Positions 27,130-36,505 of a DNA stretch of 64,000 nucleotides are shown here, piece by piece. The DNA is from an uncultured Jannaschia sp. (GTDB lineage Bacteria > Pseudomonadota > Alphaproteobacteria > Rhodobacterales > Rhodobacteraceae), in NCBI GenBank assembly GCA_947494145.1, contig CANLTZ010000001.1, positions 248,001 through 312,000 on the forward strand. Direction: 5' to 3'. The position numbers and the translations under genes were made by a program. Under the pieces are notes generated by a model, which saw only the letters and a program-made list of their open reading frames with translations, was not told the DNA's origin and did no database searches. Each line of letters opens with the position of its first letter. Position 1 is the stretch's first letter.

Positions 27130-28383
27130 TCACGCCGGCAGGCGCAGACGCGCCATGTAGAAGCCATCCATCCCGCCCCGGTCCGGCCAGAGGTCGGGCA
27201 AAAGGCGCAGGCCGTGGGTGCCCGCCGCATCCGCGGGCAAGCCGTAATCTGTGGGGTCCAGCGCGTCGGCGGTCAGGCCTGGGTGGCGCTTGAGCGCGGC
27301 GGTGATCTGGTGTTCGCCTTCCACTGGCAGAAGTGAGCAGGTGCAGAAAATCAGGATGCCACCGGGTTTGACGAAGGTCAGCGCCCGGTCCAGCAGTTGG
27401 AATTGCAAGCGGGTCAGCGCCTCGGTGTCGCGGGCTTCGCGCAGATGCGGCAGATCCGGGTGTCGGCGGATCGTGCCCGTGGCGGTGCAGGGCGCGTCCA
27501 GCAGCACAGCATCGTACGGGGTGTCGGGTGTCCATGTCAGGGCATCGGCGCAGATATTCGTGGCGTGCAGCTTGGTGCGGGTCAGGTTCTCGGTCACGCG
27601 GGCCAGGCGCTTTTCGGAGATATCGAGGGCGGAGACATCGGCGCCCGCCGCCGCCAGTTGCATCGTCTTGCCGCCAGGGGCGGCACACAGGTCGAGGACG
27701 CGCTGCCCCGCCACATCGCCCAGAAGGCGGACCGGGATGGCGGCGGCGGCGTCCTGCACCCACCACTCGCCTTCCGCGTAGCCCGGCAGGGCAGAAACCT
27801 GGCCGCCCGACAGGCGCAGCGACCCTGTGGGCAAGGCCTCCGCCTCGGGCAGCAAGGCGGCTCCCGGTTTGGGGGTCAGGTCCAGTGGCGCGGGGCGCAG
27901 ATGCGCGGCTTCGATCGCCTCTAGCCGGTCGCGGCCCCAGGCCTTGGCCAGGGGTTTGCGCAGCCAGGGCGGCAGGGTCGGCGGCGGCAGGGCGTCCCAC
28001 GCGGCGCGGTCTTCGGCCAGGCCGCGCAGGACGGCATTCACCAGGCCCGCCTGCTTCACCGTGCGCGGTGAGATGCGGGCCAGCGCCACGGCGTCATGGA
28101 CCACGCCATGGGGCGCGGCATTGTCTTCGAAAAGCTCCGCCAGGGCGAGGCGCAGGATGTCGCGAATGCGCGCAGCGGGCTGGCGGTCGATACGCGATTT
28201 CAGCAGCGCATCGGCCCGGCCCATATGGCGCAGCGTCAGCCCGGCCAGGCGCAGCGCGCGGGCGGCGGCAGGCCCATCCAGCCCCGAAGCCGCGCCGTCC
28301 AGCATGCGCCCGTCGCGCAGGACATGGGCCAGAAGGCGCAGCGCGCCGCGCCGTGGCGTCAGGCTGTCAGAAAGATCCGGCAT
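27130..28383 (-). CDS. rsmB: 16S rRNA m5C967 methyltransferase (RsmB/Sun family)
   Basis: 417 residues. The N-terminal NusB-like domain (ALRLLAHVLRDGRMLDGA, RISPRTVKQAGLVNAVLRGL) precedes the SAM-dependent methyltransferase domain with VLDLCAAPGGKTMQLAAAG, DAPCTATGTIRRHPD (catalytic-site Pro-Cys) and CTCSLLPVEGE (second catalytic Cys). The start at 28383 is divergent from the DUF1674 gene, 69 bp away. It heads the long minus-strand block that runs through purH, lspA, the M16 pair and mutL. Confidence 0.92.
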   Translation of the reverse strand: MPDLSDSLTPRRGALRLLAHVLRDGRMLDGAASGLDGPAAARALRLAGLTLRHMGRADALLKSRIDRQPAARIRDILRLALAELFEDNAAPHGVVHDAVALARISPRTVKQAGLVNAVLRGLAEDRAAWDALPPPTLPPWLRKPLAKAWGRDRLEAIEAAHLRPAPLDLTPKPGAALLPEAEALPTGSLRLSGGQVSALPGYAEGEWWVQDAAAAIPVRLLGDVAGQRVLDLCAAPGGKTMQLAAAGADVSALDISEKRLARVTENLTRTKLHATNICADALTWTPDTPYDAVLLDAPCTATGTIRRHPDLPHLREARDTEALTRLQFQLLDRALTFVKPGGILIFCTCSLLPVEGEHQITAALKRHPGLTADALDPTDYGLPADAAGTHGLRLLPDLWPDRGGMDGFYMARLRLPA

Positions 28384-28452
28384 GTCATGTCCTTGCGTGG
28401 CGGGTGCCGCGACGTATATCCATTGGACCGTCCCGGCAAGGAGGCCGCTTTC

Positions 28453-28755
28453 ATGTCCGAGCAACAGCCCGCCCGTATGTCCGTCGATCCCGCGGATTTG
28501 CCGGCCGCAGCCCCCGATGCGCCAGCCTGTCCCACGGCCCCGCGGACTTCGGGGCCCGCGCCCGCCGCCCTGTCACCCGAGGCGGAGGCCGCGCGTCGTG
28601 CCGCCTTGCCCGAGGTGGCGCGCCGCGCACTGGAAGAAGCCGATGCCCGCAAGGCGGCAGAGCTGAACCTGCCAAGGGAGCTGGGTGGCCGCGACGGGCC
28701 GGAACCGGTCCGCTATGGCGATTGGGAGTTGAAGGGGATTGCGGTCGACTTTTGA
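28453..28755 (+). CDS. DUF1674 protein (succinate dehydrogenase assembly factor 4 family)
   Basis: 100 residues: an Ala/Pro-rich variable N-terminus and the conserved C-terminal signature GRDGPEPVRYGDWELKGIAVDF, diagnostic of DUF1674/SDHAF4. The mitochondrial homologue binds flavinylated SdhA and helps complex II assembly; a similar role is inferred here. It is divergent from rsmB and followed by a MITE-like repeat. Confidence 0.88.
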   Translation: MSEQQPARMSVDPADLPAAAPDAPACPTAPRTSGPAPAALSPEAEAARRAALPEVARRALEEADARKAAELNLPRELGGRDGPEPVRYGDWELKGIAVDF

Positions 28756-28793
28756 GGGGTGGGTCGCTTCACCTGTGGACCGGAATCAAGCCC

Positions 28794-28953
28794 AACGGGC
28801 GCCGGTCCATCGCCGGGCCGCCCTCCGGCCCGGCGATCTGGTTCGCGTTTGCGCACAGCCTGGGCTTTTGCGGATGTGGCAGACACGACGTGCATGAGCG
28901 GGTCAGTTGCATCGCCAAGCCGCGGCCCTTCGACGGACCGGCTTGCGCCCGTT
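28794..28953. repeat. MITE-like intergenic element, GCCCGTCGATGGACCGGC family (copy C)
   Basis: The left end (28794-28818, GGGCGCCGGTCCATCGCCGG) is the approximate reverse complement of the right end (28925-28953, GCCCTTCGACGGACCGGCTT then GCGCCCGTT). The middle shares GCGGATGTGGCAG and ATCGCCAAG with copy B. A strong GC hairpin (CGCCGGGCCG / CCGGCCCGGCG) lies in the left third. It fills most of the convergent gap between the DUF1674 gene and the secreted-protein gene. Confidence 0.55.
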
Positions 28954-28969
28954 TTCAGACGGCTCGCCC

Positions 28970-29308
28970 CTAACGGATCCGCAAATCGGCCACGTCACCT
29001 TGACCTTCATCGGCCTGGAAACGGACCACGTCGCCCTGAATGGCGACGGTCTGGCAGTTGAGCGGGAAGTCGCGAAGGACGGTATCCAGCGTGCGGCAGA
29101 AATAGGGGCCGCGCCAGTCCCAGGTGCCCGTCACGCGCAGGCCGAAACCACGGCCGCCCAGTGTGCCATCGGGGGCGACGCGCAGGGAAATGCCATCTCC
29201 GGTCAGGCGCTTGCCTTCGACGGCAGCAAGGAAGGCGTCGCGCGTGGTGACCGCCTCGAAGGCGGCGGCGGGGCTGGCCAGCAAAAGGGCAAGGATCAAG
29301 ACGCGCAT
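28970..29308 (-). CDS. Small secreted protein of unknown function
   Basis: 112 residues with signal peptide [16 protein letters not shown]. The mature domain ([54 protein letters not shown]) has two cysteines probably forming a disulfide. It lies 31 bp downstream of dapB on the same strand, so co-transcription is likely. Homologues are sometimes labelled as dihydrodipicolinate reductase because of this position; the sequence itself shows no such domain. Confidence 0.65.
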   Translation of the reverse strand: MRVLILALLLASPAAAFEAVTTRDAFLAAVEGKRLTGDGISLRVAPDGTLGGRGFGLRVTGTWDWRGPYFCRTLDTVLRDFPLNCQTVAIQGDVVRFQADEGQGDVADLRIR

Positions 29309-29339
29309 GGTAAGGATACGGGCGCGGAGCGCGGCCAGA

Positions 29340-30146
29340 TCAACGCAGGCCCAGCACATCCAGCATATCGAAGGCACCGGGCCCCTTGCCCTGGCCCCAA
29401 AGGGCCGCGCGCAGCGCGCCCCGGGCAAAGACCGTCCGGTCCGACGCCGCATGGCGCAGGGTGATCCGTTCGCCATCGGCGGCGAACAGGACGTCGTGCT
29501 CGCCCACGATGTCTCCGCCCCGGATGGCGTGGAAGCCGATGGCACCGCGCGTGCGGGCGCCGGTGATGCCGTCGCGGGCGCGGTCCGCGACATCGTCCAG
29601 CGCCACGCCGCGCCCGGCGGCGGCAGCCTCGCCCAGCATCAGGGCCGTGCCGGACGGCGCGTCGACCTTGTGGTGGTGATGCGCCTCGATGATCTCGATA
29701 TCGAAATCGTCGCCCAGGCTGGCGGCGACCTGGCGGACAAGCTGGGTCAGAAGGTTGACGCCCAGCGACATGTTCCCCGCCCGTATGACGGTGGCGTGCA
29801 TGGCCGCGCGGTCGATCTTGGCGATGTCCTCGACCGTCAGGCCCGTGGTGCCGATCACATGGATGGCGCGGGCCTGGGCGGTCAACTCAGACATGGCGAT
29901 TGTGGCGGCGGGGGTGGTGAAGTCAATGACGGCCTGGGCGCGGGCCACGACCTCGATCGGGTCGTCGGTGACAGGCACGCCGTTTGCGGCGCCACCCATG
30001 GCTTCGCCCAGGTCGCGGCCCGCCCAATCGTGGCCAGGCGCTTCGGTCACGCCGACCAGATGGGCCTCGGGCGAGGCGCTGATCAAGTCGATCAACATAC
30101 GACCCATGCGGCCCGAGCCGCCCATGACGACGATGCCCACGCTCAT
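29340..30146 (-). CDS. dapB: 4-hydroxy-tetrahydrodipicolinate reductase
   Basis: 268 residues. It reduces the product of DapA in lysine and diaminopimelate synthesis using NAD(P)H. The dinucleotide-binding start [29 protein letters not shown], the catalytic histidines and lysine in [19 protein letters not shown] and the C-terminal [15 protein letters not shown] are complete. The start at 30146 is divergent from rbfA with a 126-bp gap. Confidence 0.97.
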   Translation of the reverse strand: MSVGIVVMGGSGRMGRMLIDLISASPEAHLVGVTEAPGHDWAGRDLGEAMGGAANGVPVTDDPIEVVARAQAVIDFTTPAATIAMSELTAQARAIHVIGTTGLTVEDIAKIDRAAMHATVIRAGNMSLGVNLLTQLVRQVAASLGDDFDIEIIEAHHHHKVDAPSGTALMLGEAAAAGRGVALDDVADRARDGITGARTRGAIGFHAIRGGDIVGEHDVLFAADGERITLRHAASDRTVFARGALRAALWGQGKGPGAFDMLDVLGLR

Positions 30147-30272
30147 ATTCACTCTCCCATTCGTTTCGCGTGGGTCTACAAGGGCTGGGCCCGCCGCGCA
30201 CCCCGATTTTCGGGCGTTGCACCCGGGCACGGCCCCGCCTATTTCGGGCCCTCACCCTTCGGAGGTTTCCCC

Positions 30273-30677
30273 ATGGCCAAATCGCGCTTCGACACCCAAG
30301 GCGGCCCGTCCCAACGGCAATTGCGCGTGGGCGAGTTGATCCGGCGCACATTGTCCGAGGTGCTGGCGCGCGGGGATATCCACGACGATGAATTACAGCG
30401 CATGTCGATCACGGTGGGCGAAGTGACGGTGTCGCCCGACCTCAAGATCGCCACGGCCTGGGTGCTGCCCTTGGGCGGCAAGGGGCGCGATGAGGCCATT
30501 GCCGCGCTCAAGCGCAACAAGGGCGAATTGCGGCACGCGATCGGGCGGGAAATGACGCTGAAATTCGCGCCCGACCTGCGGTTCCGCATCGATGAGACAT
30601 TCGACCGGATGGACGATACGCGCCGGATGTTCGCTGACGACAAAGTGCGCCGCGACCTGGAGGAGGACGAGGAATGA
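30273..30677 (+). CDS. rbfA: Ribosome-binding factor A
   Basis: 134 residues. This KH-like protein assists maturation of the 16S rRNA 5' end in the 30S subunit. The segments [42 protein letters not shown] and [20 protein letters not shown] are typical. GGAGG precedes the ATG at 30273. Its stop overlaps the start of the next gene by 4 bases; truB follows after that, giving the common rbfA-truB association with one extra gene. Confidence 0.95.
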   Translation: MAKSRFDTQGGPSQRQLRVGELIRRTLSEVLARGDIHDDELQRMSITVGEVTVSPDLKIATAWVLPLGGKGRDEAIAALKRNKGELRHAIGREMTLKFAPDLRFRIDETFDRMDDTRRMFADDKVRRDLEEDEE

Positions 30678-31399
30678 TCCGCGTGCTGGCCGCGCTGATC
30701 TGCGCCCTTTGGGCCTGGGCGGCGGCGGCTTGTGAAACGGTCGAGCATCGCGAAAGGGTCTTCACGGTTTGCACCGCGGATCTGGCGCGCCACGACGTGT
30801 CGCTGCACCTTTGGGGCGCGGATGGCGCGCCTTTGGGCAATTTCCAGCGGTTGGATGCCGAATTGGGCGCGTCAATCACCTTCGCTATGAATGCGGGTAT
30901 GTACCACCAGGATCGGCGCCCGGTGGGGCTTTACATCGAAGATGGCGCGCAGCATGCGCCAATCGTCACCCGCGCGGGGCCGGGCAATTTCGGGCTGCTG
31001 CCCAACGGGGTGTTTTGCGTGACCCAGGGGCGCGCCGATGTCATAGAGGCCCGCGCCTTTGCCGCCGCCCCGCGCCCGTGCCGCCATGCCACGCAATCGG
31101 GCCCGATGCTGGTGATCGACGGCGCGCTGCATCCTCGTTTCATCGCCGACAGCCCCTATCTGAAGCGCCGCAATGGCGTTGGGGCCAACCCCGATGGGCG
31201 GCGCGTGCATTTCGCTATCTCGGAAGAGGCGGTGTCGTTTCACGAGATGGGCACGCTTTTCCGCGACGTTCTGGGCGTGCGGGATGCGCTGTTTCTGGAT
31301 GGCTCGGTCTCGCGGCTTTACGTGCCGGGCGTGGGCCGGGCCGATGGTGGGCGGCGCATGGGCCCCATCTTGGCGATAACGGAGAAGGCGGATGGCTAG
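30674..31399 (+). CDS. Phosphodiester glycosidase (NAGPA, DUF2233) family secreted protein
   Basis: 241 residues. A signal peptide ([20 protein letters not shown]) precedes a NAGPA-like domain: [73 protein letters not shown] and [16 protein letters not shown]. The family is related to N-acetylglucosamine-1-phosphodiester glycosidase; bacterial substrates are mostly unknown. The gene overlaps rbfA by 4 bases and truB by 8 bases, so its expression is tied to ribosome and tRNA maturation genes. Confidence 0.85.
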   Translation: MIRVLAALICALWAWAAAACETVEHRERVFTVCTADLARHDVSLHLWGADGAPLGNFQRLDAELGASITFAMNAGMYHQDRRPVGLYIEDGAQHAPIVTRAGPGNFGLLPNGVFCVTQGRADVIEARAFAAAPRPCRHATQSGPMLVIDGALHPRFIADSPYLKRRNGVGANPDGRRVHFAISEEAVSFHEMGTLFRDVLGVRDALFLDGSVSRLYVPGVGRADGGRRMGPILAITEKADG

Positions 31400-32291
31400 G
31401 CGCAAGAAGGGCCGCGCGGTCCATGGCTGGATGATCGTGGATAAGCCTGCTGGCATGGGCTCTACCGCGGTGGTGTCGAAGGTCCGCTGGGCGCTGGATG
31501 CACAGAAAGCAGGCCATGCGGGCACCCTGGACCCCGACGCGACCGGTGTGCTGGCCGTGGCCGTGGGGGAGGCCACGAAGACGGTGCCCTATGTGACGGA
31601 TGCGCTGAAATGCTACCGCTTCCGCGTGGTTTGGGGGGCGGAGACATCCACCGACGACGCTTCGGGCGAGGTGCTGCGCCGGTCAGACGCACGGCCTGAT
31701 CGCGGCGCGGTGGAGACGGCCTTGGCAGCGTTCCGGGGCCAGATCGAGCAAGTGCCGCCCCAGGTTTCCGCTGTGAAGGTGGAAGGGGCCCGCGCCTATG
31801 ACCTGGCGCGCGAGGGGGTCGAGATGGATTTGGCGGCGCGGCCCCTCTTTGTGGATCGGCTTGAGGTGATCGCGGCGGATGCCGACGGCGTGGAATTGGA
31901 GATGGTCTGCGGCAAAGGCGGCTATGTCCGCGCCATCGCGCGCGATCTGGGCCGCGCTCTGGGTTGCTTGGGCCACGCGGCCTGGCTGCGCCGCGTCTGG
32001 TCGGGGCCGTTTCGCGCCGACGACGCCTTGAGCATCGAGACCATCGAAGCGGAGGCCCGTAGCGATGCGCTGGACGCACGGCTCCTGCCGTTGGAAACCG
32101 GGCTCGACGCGTTGCCAGCCTTGGCCGTGACCGAAGCCGCAGCCGCGCGCCTGGCCAATGGCAACCCCACCGAGGTGCTGGAAGGGGCCGAATACGGTGA
32201 TACCTGCTGGGCGGCGCTGGACGGGCAGGCCATCGCCATCGGGACCTACCGCGCGGGGCTTCTGCATCCGTCGAAAGTGTTCCGAACCTGA
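31392..32291 (+). CDS. truB: tRNA pseudouridine(55) synthase
   Basis: 299 residues. Makes pseudouridine 55 in the T loop of tRNAs. The family start [17 protein letters not shown], the catalytic Asp in [43 protein letters not shown] and [19 protein letters not shown] are complete. The start overlaps the NAGPA-like gene by 8 bases. Confidence 0.97.
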   Translation: MARRKKGRAVHGWMIVDKPAGMGSTAVVSKVRWALDAQKAGHAGTLDPDATGVLAVAVGEATKTVPYVTDALKCYRFRVVWGAETSTDDASGEVLRRSDARPDRGAVETALAAFRGQIEQVPPQVSAVKVEGARAYDLAREGVEMDLAARPLFVDRLEVIAADADGVELEMVCGKGGYVRAIARDLGRALGCLGHAAWLRRVWSGPFRADDALSIETIEAEARSDALDARLLPLETGLDALPALAVTEAAAARLANGNPTEVLEGAEYGDTCWAALDGQAIAIGTYRAGLLHPSKVFRT

Positions 32292-32467
32292 AACATCCCG
32301 GCGCGCGACGTAGGGGCTTTGTTACAGCCGGTCACGGAAATCGGGCGTCCTGGCTCGCGGGCGGTGACCTCCGCGTGAGGGGGGGTGCCGGGGGTTCGGT
32401 GTGCAGGGCTATTGTCCGTTCAAACGCAAACACGCCCCGCAACGGCACAACCTTGAAAGACATACAC

Positions 32468-32956
32468 ATGACCCGCATCGCATCCACCGCATGGACCGTC
32501 CTGGTCGCTGGCGCCTTCGCCACCATCGCATTCGATCTGTTCGGCCAGGGCCTGTCGCCCATGGCCGGGTTCGCCAAACTGGCCCCCGTGGGCCTGGCGC
32601 AGCAGACGCTGACGACGGTGTTCGACTCGGTCCCCAAAGGCGCTGCGCACACGCTGCACACCCTGACCGGCCTGGTCTTCTACCCGCTCGGCTACCTTCT
32701 GGTGGCGCGCCCCTTGGCCGCCCGCGTCACGCCCTGGCTGCATTGGGCCCCGGTCTCAGTGGCTTACGGTATCGGCCTGTGGGTCTTCGCCCTTTACATC
32801 ATGGCGAGTCTGGTGGCCGGTAACGCGCCCTTCCTGGGCTTCACGGGCATCACTTGGGTCGCACTTTGGGGGCACATCGTCTACGCCGTCGTCGCCGCCG
32901 CGGTGATCGAACGGGCCCTGCCGCGCCCCGTCGCGGCGACCCCGGCCCTGGCCTGA
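32468..32956 (+). CDS. Multi-pass membrane protein of unknown function
   Basis: 162 residues from the ATG at 32468. Four membrane segments are apparent (STAWTVLVAGAFATIAFDLF, HTLHTLTGLVFYPLGYLLVA, APVSVAYGIGLWVFALYIMASL and WVALWGHIVYAVVAAAVIE), with several His residues in or near them. No family recognised. The 176 bp between truB and this gene contain no recognisable gene or terminator. Confidence 0.7.
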   Translation: MTRIASTAWTVLVAGAFATIAFDLFGQGLSPMAGFAKLAPVGLAQQTLTTVFDSVPKGAAHTLHTLTGLVFYPLGYLLVARPLAARVTPWLHWAPVSVAYGIGLWVFALYIMASLVAGNAPFLGFTGITWVALWGHIVYAVVAAAVIERALPRPVAATPALA

Positions 32957-33002
32957 CCGCCGGTGTCTTGCCAGCCCCCGGCGGGGCTGGCATGCCGCTG
33001 GG

Positions 33003-33515
33003 ATGATTACCCGACAATCGACCAAGGGCGACGCGCCATCCACCGCCACCTATTCCGACGATGAGCGCTATCGCTACGATCTGATCCGCACCTGGGACGC
33101 GTCCGGGGGGCGGATCAACTTCGTCATGCTCAACCCGTCGACGGCCACGGAACTCGCCAATGACCCCACGGTGGAACGGTGCGAGCGCCGCGCCCGCGCC
33201 CTGGGCTACGGGGCCTTTCGAGTGACCAACATCTTCGCCTATCGCGCCACCGACCCCCGCGACATGCGCGCCTGTCCCGAACCCGTCGGCGGCCCCGACA
33301 ACGATGCGGCCATTGAGGCCGCGGCGCGTTGGGCGGATCAGGTCGTCTGCGCCTGGGGCACCCATGGCGCGCATCTGGCGCGCGGCGCCAAGGTAGAGGC
33401 GTTGTTGCGCGCCACGGGCCAGCCCTTGACGACTTTGGGCCTGTCGAAGGACGGGCATCCGAAGCACCCGCTCTACATCGGCTACGCCGTGCAGCCGACC
33501 CCGTGGGGGGCGTGA
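33003..33515 (+). CDS. DUF1643 family protein
   Basis: 170 residues. Typical DUF1643 blocks are INFVMLNPSTATELANDPTVERC, GFRVTNIFAYRATDPRD-like AFRVTNIFAYRATDP and LGLSKDGHPKHPLYI at the C-terminus. The biochemical function is unknown to me. Its stop codon overlaps the next start (TGATG), so the two are probably coupled. Confidence 0.85.
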   Translation: MITRQSTKGDAPSTATYSDDERYRYDLIRTWDASGGRINFVMLNPSTATELANDPTVERCERRARALGYGAFRVTNIFAYRATDPRDMRACPEPVGGPDNDAAIEAAARWADQVVCAWGTHGAHLARGAKVEALLRATGQPLTTLGLSKDGHPKHPLYIGYAVQPTPWGA

Positions 33516-34396
33516 TGCACCTGACGCGACATGACATTCGGGCCGATGACGGCACCATGATTGCCGTGCGCGAGGTGGGTGAGGGGCCACCTTTGGTGCT
33601 GCTCCACGGGTTTCCCGAAAACCATCGCTGCTGGTTGCCGCTGCTGCCCGAACTGGCGCGGGGGCGGCGCTGTATCCTGCCGGACCTGAGGGGCTACGGC
33701 GACAGCGACGCGCCCGCCGACGACGCGGCGCATATGGCATATTCCAAGCGGCGGATGGCGCTGGATCTGGTGGCGGTTCTCGATGCGTTGGGGATCGCGC
33801 AGGCCGATATCGCGGGCCATGACCGTGGTGCGCGCGTGGCCTATCGCTTTGCGTTGGACCATCCCGGGCGGATGGGCCGCTTGGCGATTCTGGAGGTCAT
33901 TCCGACGGCGGCGTTCTGGGATGCCTGGTCTGCCGACCTTGCGCAGAAGGCCTATCACTGGAATTTCCTGGCTCAACCCACGCCCCTGCCGGAACGCATG
34001 ATCCTGGCGGATCCCACGGGCTGGATCGATTGGACGCTGTCCAGTTGGACGGCGTGCAAGACATTGGAGCCGTTCGCACCCGAGGCGATGGTCAGCTACC
34101 GTGCCCAAGCCGCGGACCCGGCGCGGTTGACCGCCATGTGTGCCGATTACCGCGCGGGCTATCACGTGGATCGGCGCATTGACGAAGCGGACCGCGCGGC
34201 GGGTCGGCGCATCGCAGCGCCCATGCTGTTCATCTGGGCACGCCACGGCTTTCCCGCGTCAACGGGTGATCCGGCCGGTATTTGGCGCGACTGGGCCGAG
34301 CAGGTTTCGGACGTGGCGGTCGAGGCGGGCCATTTCGCGATGGAGGAAGCGCCGGAGGAGGTGGGTGCGGCTTTGGCCGGGTTTTTTACGATGTGA
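33515..34396 (+). CDS. Alpha/beta hydrolase resembling haloacetate (fluoroacetate) dehalogenase
   Basis: 293 residues. The oxyanion-hole segment VLLHGFPENHRCW, DLRGYGDSDAP and the nucleophile elbow AGHDRGARVAYRFALDHP with an Asp nucleophile match haloacetate dehalogenases and epoxide hydrolases. The halide-pocket segment YHWNFLAQPTPLPERM resembles the His-Trp pair of fluoroacetate dehalogenase. The catalytic His is in EAGHFAMEEAPEEV. Dehalogenase is the better match; epoxide hydrolase is the alternative. Coupled to the DUF1643 gene by TGATG. Confidence 0.8.
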   Translation: MHLTRHDIRADDGTMIAVREVGEGPPLVLLHGFPENHRCWLPLLPELARGRRCILPDLRGYGDSDAPADDAAHMAYSKRRMALDLVAVLDALGIAQADIAGHDRGARVAYRFALDHPGRMGRLAILEVIPTAAFWDAWSADLAQKAYHWNFLAQPTPLPERMILADPTGWIDWTLSSWTACKTLEPFAPEAMVSYRAQAADPARLTAMCADYRAGYHVDRRIDEADRAAGRRIAAPMLFIWARHGFPASTGDPAGIWRDWAEQVSDVAVEAGHFAMEEAPEEVGAALAGFFTM

Positions 34397-34540
34397 CCGG
34401 TGGGCGTGGCTTGTGACGGACAGCGTGTGCTGACGGTGTGACTTAGGGCTTGTGGTCGGGGCGGTGCTGAGCCGTTCTTGATGGCGTCTCTTTTGAGCCG
34501 CCAAAGGCGAATGCGTGGGTGTGGATGGCTGCCATTTGAA

Positions 34541-34685
34541 GCGCAAGCCGGTCCAGCGGCGGCGGCGGTTTGGCGATGCTTCTAAAGCGCCCAATCTCCG
34601 CCAAATCCGCATGCCGCCCCAGCGATGCGCCGACGGCATCCATATCGCGGGGCGGGGGGATAGCCCGTCGATGGACCGGCGCCCT
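34541..34685. repeat. MITE-like intergenic element, GCCCGTCGATGGACCGGC family (copy D)
   Basis: The left end GCGCAAGCCGGTCCAGCGGC (34541-34560) mirrors the right core GCCCGTCGATGGACCGGC (34663-34680). It lies in the 497-bp gap (34397-34893) between the convergent dehalogenase-like and RTX genes, just before the second 116-bp palindrome. The first 140 bp of that gap and the last 85 bp hold no gene I can support. A GC stem (GGGCGCG / CGCGCCC) lies near 34880, close to the RTX stop. Confidence 0.5.
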
Positions 34686-34692
34686 GCGGGTT

Positions 34693-34808
34693 TTAAAGCG
34701 GTTTTCGGAAAACCTGAATCAGCATTTCCGAAAAACGTCCCGCCATCGCACTGATGTTGCACCGTTTCTCGAAAAGCTGATGCTTCAGGTTTTTCGAGAA
34801 CCGCTATA
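34693..34808. repeat. 116-bp palindromic intergenic element (copy 2)
   Basis: It is identical by eye to 16876-16991 except for one T/C difference in the central segment (GCACTGATG here, GCATTGATG there), in the same orientation and also directly behind a GCCCGTCGATGGACCGGC core. It overlaps no gene. Confidence 0.8.
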
Positions 34809-34893
34809 GTCCGGTCCTTTTCCGTGGCGGCACCGGCAGTGTCCGTGGCCTCAGGAGCTTACGCTGCCCTTTGGGGCGCGCACCCCGCGCCCA

Positions 34894-35970
34894 TCAGACC
34901 GGGATCAACCGAATGGCACTGGGATCAATCATCGGCGCGCCCGACAGGCGAAGGACCACGTCACCATCCACCGCGATCTGCGTCTCGCCATCTACGATGC
35001 TGACGGCGAGGGCTGGCGCGATACCGTCTTCGGCAACGTAATCGATTTCCAGAACGTCTTCGGCTGGATCGAAGTCTTCGATCAGGGCCGCTTCTTCAAG
35101 ATTGGCACGGCCGACGAACAGGTCGGCCCCCACGCCGCCGGACAGGGTATCGCCCGCGCCACCGGCCAAGGTGTCATCGCCTTCACCGCCAAAAAGCTGG
35201 TCGGCGCCGTCGGTGTCGAAGATGCCCGTGTAATCCAACTCCGTCCCGTCAAGAATGTCGTCACCGGCGCCGCCAAGCAGGGTGTCTGCGCCATCCCCGC
35301 CAAAGAGACGGTCATCCCCGTCGTCGCCCGTCAGCACATCATCCCCGTCCCCGCCCGAAAGCAGGTCGGCGCCATCGCCGCCGGCAAGGGTGTCGTCCCC
35401 ATCTTCACCATGAAGGATATCGTCGCCGCCATCGCCCAGCAGGGTGTCTTCGCCGATGCCGCCCATCAATTCGTCGCGCGCATCGCCGCCGGACAGGCGG
35501 TCATTGCCTTCATCGCCCGTTATCAGATCGCTCTGATCGGAGCCCTGGATGTCGTCATCGCCGCCATTGCCGTACACAGCGTCACTCTCGAAGGCGATGG
35601 TCTCGATGGAGGCGCCGCCGAAGCGGTCGGTGGCGTTGTGCCCGCCGATCACGTCAGTCGGGTCGTAGGACACCTGATCGACATCGTCGTTGGTGATGTC
35701 GGGATCAATCAGGAGATCGGGCCCATCTTCGGTGAGCGCTTCCTCCAACGGGCTGCTCGCACCTTCAACGTCTTCCGTGTTGGCGATGTCGTCGCCGTCA
35801 TCGGCCGCCCCATCATCATTGGCGACGTCTTCCGTAACCGGTGTGATCAACATCATACCTGACGCGACCATGCCGATGATACCGGCCAACAAAAACATGA
35901 TGACACCCCAAATGCGCAGCGGATGGCGCAGTGGCGCCGTACCTAATGAACCCCTTCGATGGCGCTGCAT
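34894..35970 (-). CDS. Membrane-anchored RTX (hemolysin-type calcium-binding) protein
   Basis: 358 residues from the ATG at 35970; an ATG at 35898 directly before the membrane segment would give 334. A basic N-terminus and one membrane segment (GVIMFLLAGIIGMVASGMMLI) precede an acidic linker of Asp/Glu-rich repeats and then about a dozen glycine-rich nonapeptides of the GGxGxDxLx type between about residues 150 and 290 (for example GGDGADLLSGGDGDDVL). The C-terminus forms a beta-rich domain ending SGAPMIDPSAIRLIPV. RTX repeats fold on binding calcium. The acidic N-terminal linker and lack of an enzyme domain suggest a structural or surface role. Confidence 0.82.
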   Translation of the reverse strand: MQRHRRGSLGTAPLRHPLRIWGVIMFLLAGIIGMVASGMMLITPVTEDVANDDGAADDGDDIANTEDVEGASSPLEEALTEDGPDLLIDPDITNDDVDQVSYDPTDVIGGHNATDRFGGASIETIAFESDAVYGNGGDDDIQGSDQSDLITGDEGNDRLSGGDARDELMGGIGEDTLLGDGGDDILHGEDGDDTLAGGDGADLLSGGDGDDVLTGDDGDDRLFGGDGADTLLGGAGDDILDGTELDYTGIFDTDGADQLFGGEGDDTLAGGAGDTLSGGVGADLFVGRANLEEAALIEDFDPAEDVLEIDYVAEDGIAPALAVSIVDGETQIAVDGDVVLRLSGAPMIDPSAIRLIPV

Positions 35971-36171
35971 AAGTCGCACGCCCCCAAAGGCCTTGTGGCA
36001 CAATATCGGACTTAAAAAGTTAACATCGCGTTCGATTTCTTGCGAAACCGGACTTGCACATTGGGGCTTCCCCTGACCGCGTATCCGGTGTAGGCGCCGC
36101 GCTCACTCCATGGGCCTGTGCTGGACGACATCCCGGCCTGCGCCATTCCTCTAACGTGACAGGAGAACCCG

Positions 36172-36441
36172 ATGTCGATCACGACTGAAGAAAAGAACCG
36201 CCTTATCAAGGAATTCGCTACGAAAGATGGCGATACCGGGTCGCCCGAAGTGCAAGTTGCCATCCTGACCAGCCGGATCAGCACGCTGACCGAGCACTTC
36301 AAAACCCACAAGAAAGACAACCATTCCCGCCGCGGCCTCCTGAAGCTGGTCGCACAGCGCCGGAAATTGCTGGATTTCACGCGCGGCAAGGACGAAGCAC
36401 GCTATCAGGACCTGATCAAGCGCCTCGGCATCCGCCGCTGA
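36172..36441 (+). CDS. rpsO: 30S ribosomal protein S15
   Basis: 89 residues with the complete S15 sequence ([67 protein letters not shown]). AGGAG precedes the ATG by 7 bases. It has its own terminator. In many relatives rpsO is directly followed by pnp; here sbtA, a lysR gene and two others lie between. Confidence 0.98.
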   Translation: MSITTEEKNRLIKEFATKDGDTGSPEVQVAILTSRISTLTEHFKTHKKDNHSRRGLLKLVAQRRKLLDFTRGKDEARYQDLIKRLGIRR

Positions 36442-36460
36442 ACCCGAATCACTCGCAAGA

Positions 36461-36487
36461 AAAAGGGGCCCAGGCGGGCCCCTTTTG
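36461..36487 (+). terminator. Rho-independent terminator of rpsO (possibly bidirectional)
   Basis: A perfect 10-bp stem AAAGGGGCCC (36462-36471) / GGGCCCCTTT (36476-36485) with an AGGC loop and flanking A and T runs. It lies between convergent rpsO and sbtA and could serve both. Confidence 0.88.
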
Positions 36488-36505
36488 TCGTCTCAGAGGG
36501 TGCGA

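Noticed and set aside
28811-28836. Terminator of the DUF1674 gene
   Set aside because: The GC hairpin is strong but has no following T run and lies inside a MITE-like repeat; it is reported as part of that element.
34397-34762. A long minus-strand open frame spanning the repeat-bearing gap at 34.3-34.8 kb
   Set aside because: Its translation consists of the palindromic repeat read as protein followed by Arg/His-rich noise, and part of it is antisense to the dehalogenase-like gene. Similar spurious endings appear where the repeat occurs at 16.9 kb.
35080-35560. Regular short repeats resembling a CRISPR or tandem array
   Set aside because: They are the codons of the RTX nonapeptides of the minus-strand calcium-binding protein; units are degenerate and lack spacers.
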